In this document: one piece after another, positions 9,562-15,906 of the stretch
Layout of the letters: each line of letters opens with the position of its first letter
How positions within the stretch are numbered: the stretch's first letter is position 1
Origin: Gammaproteobacteria bacterium
GTDB lineage: Bacteria; Pseudomonadota; Gammaproteobacteria; DAOVJZ01
Length of the DNA stretch: 39,387 nucleotides
Direction: 5' to 3'
NCBI GenBank assembly: GCA_029882995.1
Contig: JAOUJV010000009.1
Coordinates: 1 to 39,387, forward strand
The notes under the pieces: generated by a model
Seen by the model: only the letters and a program-made list of their open reading frames with translations
Told to the model about the DNA's origin: nothing
Database searches by the model: none
Made by a program: the position numbers and the translations under genes

Positions 9562-10182
9562 ATGCAATTATTAGCCGGCACTACCGAACACCGTGGTACA
9601 CGTCGTCAACAAATTCTGGAAGCACTTGCCAGAGAACTGGAAGTCAATCCGGGATCAAGAATCACCACCGCCAGTCTGGCGAAATCCGTCGGCGTTTCTG
9701 AAGCCGCACTTTATCGACACTTTTCCAGCAAGGCACGTATGTTTGACGGGCTGATTGAATTTACCGAAGACACGGTTTTCGGTTTAATCAATAAAATTCT
9801 GTCAGATGATTATGATGCGATAAAGCGCTGCCACAAGATCTGCAATCTGCTACTGACATTCTCCGAGCGCAATCCTGGCATTACCCGTATCCTGATGGGT
9901 GATGCACTGGTTGGTGAAACCAGCCGGTTGCGATCGAGGGTAAGCAAACTGTTTGATCGACTGGAAACCCAGTTCAAGCAAATCCTGCGTGAGGGGCAAC
10001 TGCATTCAGAAATTGCACCGGATTCACAGGTGCAGGTTGTTGCGGAATTACTGGTCTCTGTTGTGGTGGGACGACTTAATCAGTATGTGCGCAGTGAGTT
10101 TATGCACAAACCGACAGAACGCTGGGAAGAACAATGGTATATGTTGTCAGCCGGTATTAATGCTGTGCAACATCCCCTTTAA
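9562..10182 (+). CDS. slmA: Nucleoid occlusion factor SlmA (TetR family)
   Basis: A DNA-binding protein that blocks FtsZ ring assembly over the nucleoid. The N-terminal helix-turn-helix reads ITTASLAKSVGVSEAALYRH, and the downstream FSSKARMFDGLIEF, FSERNPGITRILMGDAL and YVRSEFMHKPTERWEEQW agree closely with SlmA rather than with metabolic TetR repressors. I chose ATG 9562 because AGGGGGG ends about 6 bases upstream; the TTG at 9556 lies at the edge of that site. The 3' end overlaps the convergent DUF4124 gene by 26 bases. Confidence 0.93.
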   Translation: MQLLAGTTEHRGTRRQQILEALARELEVNPGSRITTASLAKSVGVSEAALYRHFSSKARMFDGLIEFTEDTVFGLINKILSDDYDAIKRCHKICNLLLTFSERNPGITRILMGDALVGETSRLRSRVSKLFDRLETQFKQILREGQLHSEIAPDSQVQVVAELLVSVVVGRLNQYVRSEFMHKPTERWEEQWYMLSAGINAVQHPL

Positions 10183-10819
10183 GTTCATTAAAGCGTTCGA
10201 TGTCACTTTCAAACTGAAGTTTGATGTCTTCCTTTTCCTTTTGTTTTTCATCAATCAGATCTTTCTGACGATCAATCTTGCCCTGCGTTAAATCCATGTC
10301 TTCCTGTAATACCTTGGGCAATGGTTTGCCGGTACGTTCATAGTGAGCGGCCTGTGTCTTCAAACCTTCCATTGCTTTCACCAGACTTGCTATTTTGTCA
10401 TTGGCGAGCTTAATGCTGGAATCGACAGCGCGTATTTTGCCATCGCGCGCCATTATCATGTCGTCGGTATTACTGTAAGTACTTAGCAGGGCATGATCAT
10501 ATCTTGCCTGTAATTCCGCTTTCTTTTTATTGGACTGTTCAATTGCCTTCAGGCGTGCCGCCTCTTTCAGTTCTTCAACAGTCTTGGCTCTTTCAACCTT
10601 GTCGACAACACGACCTTCCACATTCACTTCTTCGTGCCCCTTTTGTGCATATTCCGGTGGCACGACATTACCGCATTCACGAATGCCTTCCTTGTTGGTC
10701 CAGCACTTGAAAGTTTTTTTACCGGAAGAATTGGCCTGTGAAATCTGTGCAACACCAAACATAAAGATTGCAGTTACAAGAAGGGAAAAAATCTTTTTTA
10801 GACGTCTGCTTTTGAACAT
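10157..10819 (-). CDS. DUF4124-type exported coiled-coil protein
   Basis: The product has an N-terminal signal peptide (cleavage near SQANS), a short DUF4124-like segment (FKCWTNKEGIRECGNVVPPEY) with two cysteines that could pair, and then about 150 residues of charged, heptad-like helix (residues ~75-215) predicted to be coiled coil. It is thus a periplasmic protein of unknown function. The frame could begin at 10831 (MVYIM) or 10819 (MFKSRR); I prefer the latter because it gives a normal n-region. It converges on slmA with overlapping ends and is divergent from the TSUP permease. Confidence 0.7.
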   Translation of the reverse strand: MFKSRRLKKIFSLLVTAIFMFGVAQISQANSSGKKTFKCWTNKEGIRECGNVVPPEYAQKGHEEVNVEGRVVDKVERAKTVEELKEAARLKAIEQSNKKKAELQARYDHALLSTYSNTDDMIMARDGKIRAVDSSIKLANDKIASLVKAMEGLKTQAAHYERTGKPLPKVLQEDMDLTQGKIDRQKDLIDEKQKEKEDIKLQFESDIERFNELKGDVAQH

Positions 10820-10876
10820 GATATACACCATAACTAATTACATTAATTGATTATAGAGGAACGTACACACAACAAC

Positions 10877-11632
10877 ATGGATTACCTTGATCAATTACTG
10901 TTGTTTATCATTTCCCTGATTGCCAATGCCTTCTCGGCCTTCTCCGGTGGCGGTGCCGGCCTCATCCAGTTGCCTGCACTCATCTTCCTTGGGCTTCCCT
11001 TTGGTATTGCTCTCGCCACCCATAAAGTTGCCTCTATAGCTTTAGGTATCGGCGCCACAATACGTCACTTGAGGGAAAAATCACTTGGATTTCCGCTGGT
11101 TATCACCATGTTGGTATCCGGTGTCCCCGGCGTCATCCTCGGTGCCAGCCTGATTTTGCAAGTGCCTGAACGCATGGCAGAAATCGCTCTCGGTGTTTTG
11201 ACCATGGGATTGGGATTATATTCCTGGTTCAATCCCGGGCTTGGCCAAAACCATGAACCACGTCACGAAAACAGGATGGGATATTTTATCGGCGGCAGCG
11301 TCCTGTTTGGTATTGGCATACTGAATGGATCACTCACTTCCGGCACCGGCTTGTTTGTCACCATGTGGCTGGTGCGCTGGTTTGGTCTTGATTACAAACG
11401 CGCCGTTGCATATACACTTGTTATGGTCGGCACTACATGGAACGGTACCGGCGCACTCACACTCGGTATCCTCGGTGAAATTAAATGGACATGGTTACCG
11501 GCGTTATTGCTTGGATCATTAATTGGTGGTTATGTTGGGGCGCACATGGCAATTAAGAAAGGGAATAAGTGGATCAAGAGGGGATTCGAAGTTGTGACAT
11601 TGTTGATTGGGGTTAAGTTGATTATTGGTTAG
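10877..11632 (+). CDS. TSUP (TauE/SafE) family permease
   Basis: The ~250-residue protein has about eight hydrophobic helices in two related halves, typical of the TSUP family that exports sulfite, sulfoacetate or other organosulfur anions. The N-terminal half has the family signature region AFSGGGAGLIQLPALIFLG; the second half has GILNGSLTSGTG. The frame opens at TTG 10847, but the first ATG (10877) directly precedes the first helix. An AGAGGA lies 16 bases before it, farther than usual. Substrate cannot be assigned from sequence. Confidence 0.82.
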   Translation: MDYLDQLLLFIISLIANAFSAFSGGGAGLIQLPALIFLGLPFGIALATHKVASIALGIGATIRHLREKSLGFPLVITMLVSGVPGVILGASLILQVPERMAEIALGVLTMGLGLYSWFNPGLGQNHEPRHENRMGYFIGGSVLFGIGILNGSLTSGTGLFVTMWLVRWFGLDYKRAVAYTLVMVGTTWNGTGALTLGILGEIKWTWLPALLLGSLIGGYVGAHMAIKKGNKWIKRGFEVVTLLIGVKLIIG

Positions 11633-11642
11633 TTTTTTTATT

Positions 11643-11678
11643 CCTTCCCCCTTTATGGGGGAAGGTTAGGATGGGGGT
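11643..11678. repeat. REP-like palindrome after the TSUP gene
   Basis: CCTTCCCCC (11643-11651) pairs with GGGGGAAGG (11657-11665) around TTTAT, followed by TTAGGATGGGGG. Such a hairpin with a trailing purine-rich TTAGGNTG tail resembles the REP-type palindromes found between genes in many proteobacteria. There is no T-run, so it is not a classical terminator, although it may stabilise the transcript end. Confidence 0.55.
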
Positions 11679-11690
11679 ATAAAAGGTTTA

Positions 11691-11994
11691 CCGACTTTGT
11701 CGGCGCTTAATTTCTTATGCGGGGATTCGCCCCCGCACGACGAAACACTTTTCTCTTGGGTGCGCAAGAGAAATACCCACAGGGCACAAGAGTATTCAAA
11801 AGAGAAGGGTGCCCAACGTCACAGAAATCTCCTCGTTGTACAGTCCAAATCCAGATGAATCACAACTCGCGCGCGAGCCTTCGGCTCACACCGGCTCGAA
11901 CAAGGTGATTCATTATTTCTGGATTTGGACTGTACAACGAGGCTGTGCCGGATGGGATGGAACTATCGTCTGCTTTCGGCCAACAGCGGACATT
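11691..11994 (+). repeat. 300-bp multi-hairpin dispersed repeat, copy 1
   Basis: The non-coding stretch 11633-12065 is mostly this element. In order: H1 11691-11703 (CCGAC/GTCGG), H2 11718-11737 (TGCGGGG/CCCCGCA), H3 11750-11773 (TTTCTCTTG/CAAGAGAAA), and a long stem H4. In H4, 11831-11855 pairs perfectly with 11918-11942, then 11856-11863 with 11905-11912 beyond a TTATT bulge. H5 (11875-11887, GAGCC/GGCTC) is inside the H4 loop, and a terminal palindrome H6 covers 11968-11991. Copies 2 and 3 at 33905 and 34772 have the same order. The open frames through it are not conserved and are rejected as genes. An extra ~20 bases after H3 (with GGGCAC, able to pair with GTGCCC at 11809-11814) are special to this copy. 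Confidence 0.8.
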
Positions 11995-12065
11995 CAGGAA
12001 TATTGGTGCTTTTCCACCCCACCCATGTTTGTAGTGGCGAATTTAAGTACTAAGTTGACTGGCTG

Positions 12066-12533
12066 TTAGTTAAACAATGCATTACTTATTAAGCCCGCTA
12101 GGGCTCCAAAGCTTAAACAAATTGCAAACCCGAAAAAACCATCGATAACTAAAGTGCGATAATAAATTCCTTTTTCAGTAAATTCTTTTTTTCGCCAACC
12201 ATATAAAGGGTCAAAAAATTTAAACCTTGGAAGTTCCGGTTTCATTTCACTGTGCATCTTTAGTAGATTTAAAGACAATCTAAAAAAGAAAAAAACAGTC
12301 AAAAACCAGCTTAGTACAAAGCTTGCAAGAATACTTATTCCTGATAAAAGTTTTAACCCAGAGATAGCTATATATTCAACGATACTTTGATTTTCGTATA
12401 TATTCTTCCAAAATAACACCAATAGCACGATTGAAATAATTATCGTTATTATCAGGATATAAATAGAAAGCCTTTTGAGAAGATAAAGTATATTTTTTTT
12501 ATTTACTAACGGCTTTCCAAAAAATCCATTCAT
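12066..12533 (-). CDS. Hypothetical membrane protein (island ORF A)
   Basis: I do not recognise this 155-residue protein. It has strong hydrophobic segments at about residues 22-43, 55-90 (probably two helices) and 130-152, with a charged cytoplasmic-type stretch between (KPELPRFKFFDPLYGWRKKEF). An AGGA lies 7 bases before the ATG at 12533. It is very A+T-rich compared with flanking housekeeping genes. It is one of three consecutive minus-strand genes for small exported or membrane proteins, each bounded by related palindromes. No function can be offered. Confidence 0.6.
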   Translation of the reverse strand: MNGFFGKPLVNKKNILYLLKRLSIYILIITIIISIVLLVLFWKNIYENQSIVEYIAISGLKLLSGISILASFVLSWFLTVFFFFRLSLNLLKMHSEMKPELPRFKFFDPLYGWRKKEFTEKGIYYRTLVIDGFFGFAICLSFGALAGLISNALFN

Positions 12534-12555
12534 TTTTCATCCTGTTAAATAGAGT

Positions 12556-12583
12556 GACTACTTTCGGCCAGAAGCTGACGTTC
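12556..12583. repeat. Degenerate island palindrome between ORFs A and B
   Basis: The segment contains ACTTTCGGCCAGAAGC and a trailing TGACGTT. It is related to the H6 palindrome of the 300-bp repeat (core TTTCGGCCA) but with decayed arms. It occupies most of the 60-bp gap between ORF A and ORF B. Confidence 0.45.
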
Positions 12584-12593
12584 AACAGTTAAC

Positions 12594-13031
12594 CTAAGGG
12601 GCATGCTTTTGGCTTGTTTTTTTGCACTGTAAGATTTCTTGTAATCTCTTGTGATGTTCTGTTTTATCTACGCCCTTTGGCGTACTATTGATTTTATCGA
12701 TTAATGCAGCAGCCTCTAATGTGTACTTGCAACCTGCTGTAGCAATAACGCGGCACTGCCAAAAATAGTTCATTCGTTGTTCCCATTGAGAATGCGTTAC
12801 CCTATTAGGCTCTAGTTTGGATACTAAGTTTACACAATGTGTTTCTGCGTCCTTCTTTCTTTTAATGCATTCACTCTCTGTAATTCCGTATTCTGCAACT
12901 TCCTTTGGGCTACACTGGGTAAAATTATCAACTCCGATAATATTTACCAGATTCTCCCTGAAAAGGGTATATTCTTCCTCTGCGAAGGACTCAGCCGAAA
13001 AGAAGATTAGTAATAACGCAAGTAGTCTCAT
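12594..13031 (-). CDS. Hypothetical exported Cys-rich protein (island ORF B)
   Basis: I do not recognise this protein. Starting at ATG 13031 it has a clear signal peptide (MRLLALLLIFFSAESFA, cleavage after residue ~17) and a 128-residue mature part with six cysteines (in TQCS, SECI, THCV, WQCR, AGCK, LQCK), an even number that suggests three disulfides in the periplasm. The longer frame from 13085 would put 18 residues before the signal and is unlikely. A+T-rich and orphan-like. It lies between palindromes at 12556 and 13104. Confidence 0.6.
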   Translation of the reverse strand: MRLLALLLIFFSAESFAEEEYTLFRENLVNIIGVDNFTQCSPKEVAEYGITESECIKRKKDAETHCVNLVSKLEPNRVTHSQWEQRMNYFWQCRVIATAGCKYTLEAAALIDKINSTPKGVDKTEHHKRLQEILQCKKTSQKHAP

Positions 13032-13103
13032 TTTTTGCACACTAGCGATTAGTATATCAGCAAATCTTGACGATGAATTCACCACATTTTTTATTAATAT
13101 ACT

Positions 13104-13161
13104 TAATGTCTGCTTCGGGTCGCTTTCCGACCTGTCGCTTACCGGCCAGAAGCAGACATTA
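13104..13161. repeat. Perfect 13-bp island palindrome between ORFs B and C
   Basis: TAATGTCTGCTTC (13104-13116) is the exact inverted partner of GAAGCAGACATTA (13149-13161). A nested hairpin GGTCG-CTTTC-CGACC sits in its loop, which also holds ACCGGCCA. It overlaps the stop codon of ORF C and belongs to the same family as the palindromes at 11968, 12556, 13728, 34175 and 34772. Confidence 0.75.
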
Positions 13162-13704
13162 TCTGTAAAGGTTTTCTTTTTGGCTCTCAGCCTTAATCAC
13201 TCTTTTTTCGATTGGATCCACAATGGCAGTAGTTGTCAGGGCAATACATATAAATCCAAAAAATAAAACAGCATATTTGCTTTTAAACAATGTTTCTTTG
13301 GAGCTAAAGTATTGCCAAAGCATCCCAATAAAGAATCCTGGCGCCGTTGCAAGTGCGCCACCATGCCACATATCTGGCAGGAGCTCTCCAGTGGGAGTCT
13401 TCATAACTGATACTATGGTTCCAATAACTTGACAAATTCCAACCACCAATAGAATTCTCCATATTGGCTTAATCATATTCCACTGCTTTTTTAATGAAAT
13501 ATGCTGCTTGTCGGTAAAGAAAAGAATTGTGTATAGAATTAAACTAATATTCCCTATTATTAAAAAAGCAGTACTCGTATATTTTAGAATTTTTACTTCC
13601 GGATAATAGTAAACATTTATATGATGCGTTATAAACATCAATAAAACGGATATTAATGCTATCAACATGCAATATCCTATTAGTGGTAATTTTCCTTTTT
13701 TCAT
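13159..13704 (-). CDS. Hypothetical membrane protein (island ORF C)
   Basis: I do not recognise this 181-residue protein. It has about five hydrophobic segments (approximately residues 8-27, 42-65, 83-103, 116-134, 143-163). A soluble loop TGELLPDMWHGGALATAPG before the fourth segment and a charged C-terminus (EKRVIKAESQKENLYR) are visible. A+T-rich like its neighbours. It lies downstream of pyrE on the same strand, separated by a short gap filled by a palindrome. Confidence 0.6.
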   Translation of the reverse strand: MKKGKLPLIGYCMLIALISVLLMFITHHINVYYYPEVKILKYTSTAFLIIGNISLILYTILFFTDKQHISLKKQWNMIKPIWRILLVVGICQVIGTIVSVMKTPTGELLPDMWHGGALATAPGFFIGMLWQYFSSKETLFKSKYAVLFFGFICIALTTTAIVDPIEKRVIKAESQKENLYR

Positions 13705-13727
13705 GGTTTTATTATTTTAGACTCAAT

Positions 13728-13751
13728 GTCCGCTTTGGGTCGAAAGCAGAC
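13728..13751. repeat. Island palindrome between ORF C and pyrE
   Basis: GTCCGCTTT (13728-13736) and AAAGCAGAC (13743-13751) pair with one mismatch around GGGTCG. It is a further member of the island palindrome family and marks the boundary between the accessory genes and pyrE. Confidence 0.7.
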
Positions 13752-13762
13752 TTTTGATGTTT

Positions 13763-14407
13763 CTACTTTATGCCGTATTTTTCCCTGTATGACTGAATCG
13801 CATCTAATGATCCTGACATATGTGATTTTGTTTTGAGGTATTCGATCAGGTTTTCGAGTTTGATGATGCTGGCAACTCTTAGGCCATACATTTGTTCGAC
13901 TTCTTGAATGGCGGAGGTATTTTTCTGGCCGACTTCTTGTCTGTCGAGTGCGATTAAGACACCGGCAGTTTTTGCGCCTTGCAGTTTGATGATGTCGACG
14001 GATTCGCGTACTGATGTGCCGGCAGAGATCACGTCATCAACGATTAATACTTTTCCTTTGAGTTCTGATCCAACAATGATGCCGCCTTCACCATGGTCTT
14101 TGGCTTCTTTACGGTTGAATGCGTAGGGTATGTCGCGGTGGTGGTTTTCAGCCAATGCGATGCTCATGGTGGAGACGAGTGGGATACCTTTGTAGGCAGG
14201 GCCATAGACCATGTCGTATTCGATGCCGGAGTGGATGATGGCTTCGGCGTAGTATTTGCCGAGCTTTGCCAGACTGCCGCCGGTGTTGAACAGGCCGGAG
14301 TTGAAAAAGTAGGGACTGATGCGTCCGGATTTGAGTGTGAATTCGCCAAAACGCAGGACGTTGATGTCGAGGGCAAATTCGATAAATTCATATTGATAAT
14401 CTTGCAT
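13763..14407 (-). CDS. pyrE: Orotate phosphoribosyltransferase
   Basis: Transfers the ribose phosphate of PRPP to orotate, the fifth step of UMP synthesis. The 214-residue protein has the PRPP-binding loop [13 protein letters not shown], an N-terminal [14 protein letters not shown] substrate segment and the mobile loop with [11 protein letters not shown]. Length and sequence are typical. It is divergent from xthA with an 80-bp shared promoter region; this neighbourhood is the same as pyrE-crc in pseudomonads. Confidence 0.96.
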   Translation of the reverse strand: MQDYQYEFIEFALDINVLRFGEFTLKSGRISPYFFNSGLFNTGGSLAKLGKYYAEAIIHSGIEYDMVYGPAYKGIPLVSTMSIALAENHHRDIPYAFNRKEAKDHGEGGIIVGSELKGKVLIVDDVISAGTSVRESVDIIKLQGAKTAGVLIALDRQEVGQKNTSAIQEVEQMYGLRVASIIKLENLIEYLKTKSHMSGSLDAIQSYREKYGIK

Positions 14408-14487
14408 GAATATTCCTGAAACGAAGGTAAATAAGTGAAAACTCCGTTATTATACGTAAAAAAACAATAAGGCAGGAAAAAGATTTA

Positions 14488-15261
14488 ATGCGTGTAATCA
14501 GTGTTAATACCAACGGTATTCGGGCGGCGGCGAAAAAAGGTTTTTTTGAATGGTTGGCACGGCAAAAGGCCGATGTGGTGTGTATTCAGGAGACCAAGGC
14601 GCAGGAGCATCAGCTTTCTGACGGTATTTTTAAACCCAAGGGGTTTCATTGTTATTACTTCGATGCCGAGAAAAAGGGCTACAGCGGTGTGGCGATTTAC
14701 AGCAAAAAAGAGCCGGATAAGGTCACCAACGGGCTCGGTTGGGGACGCATGGATTCGGAAGGTCGCTGGATTCAGGCCGATTTTGGCAAGTTGAGTGTGG
14801 TGTCATTTTATTTGCCTTCCGGCTCTGCGAGTGAAGAACGTCACGCCGATAAAATGAAATTCATGAAACGGCTGGAAAAGGATCTGCTTGCCATGCGCCG
14901 CAAAAAACGTGAATACATTATTTGCGGTGACTGGAACACAGTGCATAAGGAAATAGATATTAAAAACTGGAAGAGTAATCAAAAGAATTCCGGTTGTACG
15001 CCCGCCGAACATGAGTGGCTCGATTGGTTATTCGGCAAGGCCGGGTTTGTCGATGCATTTCGTGTGGTGAACCAGAAACCGGATCAATATACCTGGTGGT
15101 CAAATCGCGGTAATGCGCGCGCGAACAACGTGGGTTGGCGTATAGACTATCATGTAATAACACCGGGACTTAAAGACAAGGTATTAAAGGCGTCAGTTTA
15201 TAAAGAAAAATGGTTTTCGGATCATGCGCCATTGACGATTGATTACGATTACAAATTATAG
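14488..15261 (+). CDS. xthA: Exonuclease III-family nuclease (Crc-like position)
   Basis: The 257-residue protein belongs to the exonuclease III / AP endonuclease fold. Catalytic elements are intact: NTNGIR near the start, Glu in IQETKAQ, GDWNT (Asp and Asn), WRIDYHV and the final FSDHAPL His. In pseudomonads the gene at this place is crc, whose product keeps the fold but has lost catalytic residues (QDTRA and GSLYV in place of QETKA and GDWNT). This protein is therefore predicted to be an active nuclease for abasic-site repair, even though several stretches (RRKKREYIICG, DIKNW, the DYDYKL end) are Crc-like. The last 37 bases before the stop are duplicated at 15869. Confidence 0.9.
   Translation: MRVISVNTNGIRAAAKKGFFEWLARQKADVVCIQETKAQEHQLSDGIFKPKGFHCYYFDAEKKGYSGVAIYSKKEPDKVTNGLGWGRMDSEGRWIQADFGKLSVVSFYLPSGSASEERHADKMKFMKRLEKDLLAMRRKKREYIICGDWNTVHKEIDIKNWKSNQKNSGCTPAEHEWLDWLFGKAGFVDAFRVVNQKPDQYTWWSNRGNARANNVGWRIDYHVITPGLKDKVLKASVYKEKWFSDHAPLTIDYDYKL
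15224..15260 (+). repeat. 37-bp direct repeat, copy in the xthA 3' end
   Basis: A 37-base segment beginning ATGCGCCATTGACGATTGAT and ending AATTATA is repeated exactly at 15869-15905. Here it encodes the last residues of xthA; the base after it completes TAG. The repeats are 645 bp apart and flank the hypothetical gene at 15298. Confidence 0.95.
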
Positions 15262-15297
15262 AAAGGGAAGTAATCAGGATATTTAAAGAGGAAAGGA

Positions 15298-15849
15298 ATG
15301 GATACATATAAGATTAAGGAACCTGATGACAAGTTAATTATTCTTAGAGAGCGTTATCTGATTATACGTATCCTGCGATTATTGATATTGCCTGCTGGAT
15401 TATATATAGCTGTTCTGGGGAGTGATGCCACATCATTATTAAGATTTCCCGATCTGTTTACTCGTATCTTTGGTGTTGGGATGGCATTGGGAGGAGCCTA
15501 TATGTTTCTGGTGTCCGTGGTTACGATAGATAAGAAGAATAATAAGGTAATTGTAGAGAAGAAATGGATGTACTCTAGATTCAATCAACAGGAGTGGCAA
15601 TTTTCAATTTTTACTATTGTCAATGTTTGTGAATGGGTCGGTCAAGGTAACGAAGTTTTTAATACTCCTCAAGGGGCAAGAGCAACATTTGACGATATTT
15701 TTTTACAAGGTGAGAATGCAAAACTTCATTTAGCCAGAGTTAGGAAGACAAGATTAATAGGTGCTGGACAAGCAGAGGCACTAGCCCAGAGGATTGCTGA
15801 CTATACCAATTTGCCACTGGAAAAAACTTATTTAGAGAAAGCGCCATGA
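15298..15849 (+). CDS. Hypothetical two-helix membrane protein in a direct-repeat-flanked insert
   Basis: I do not recognise this 183-residue protein. A short cytoplasmic start is followed by two hydrophobic segments (about residues 27-43 and 55-75), and then a ~105-residue soluble domain with alternating beta-like strands (VVTIDKKNNKVIVEKKW) reminiscent of membrane-linked PH-like domains, which is only a guess. A strong AGAGGAAAGGA site precedes the ATG. The gene lies between two copies of a 37-bp repeat derived from the xthA 3' end, so it was probably inserted between xthA and ampG. Confidence 0.65.
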   Translation: MDTYKIKEPDDKLIILRERYLIIRILRLLILPAGLYIAVLGSDATSLLRFPDLFTRIFGVGMALGGAYMFLVSVVTIDKKNNKVIVEKKWMYSRFNQQEWQFSIFTIVNVCEWVGQGNEVFNTPQGARATFDDIFLQGENAKLHLARVRKTRLIGAGQAEALAQRIADYTNLPLEKTYLEKAP

Positions 15850-15868
15850 AACCAGTAGTTATCAAGTT

Positions 15869-15905
15869 ATGCGCCATTGACGATTGATTACGATTACAAA
15901 TTATA
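15869..15905 (+). repeat. 37-bp direct repeat, second copy
   Basis: Identical to 15224-15260. Here the repeat is followed by A, giving the TAA form of the xthA stop, and one base later by the ampG start codon. This copy looks like the original junction of xthA with ampG, or a copied attachment site. Confidence 0.95.
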
Positions 15906-15906
15906 A

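Noticed and set aside
11717-12069. Open frames of 63 and 86 codons through repeat copy 1
   Set aside because: They run through the palindromic arms; the equivalent frames in copies 2 and 3 differ in length and sequence, and none has a ribosome binding site.
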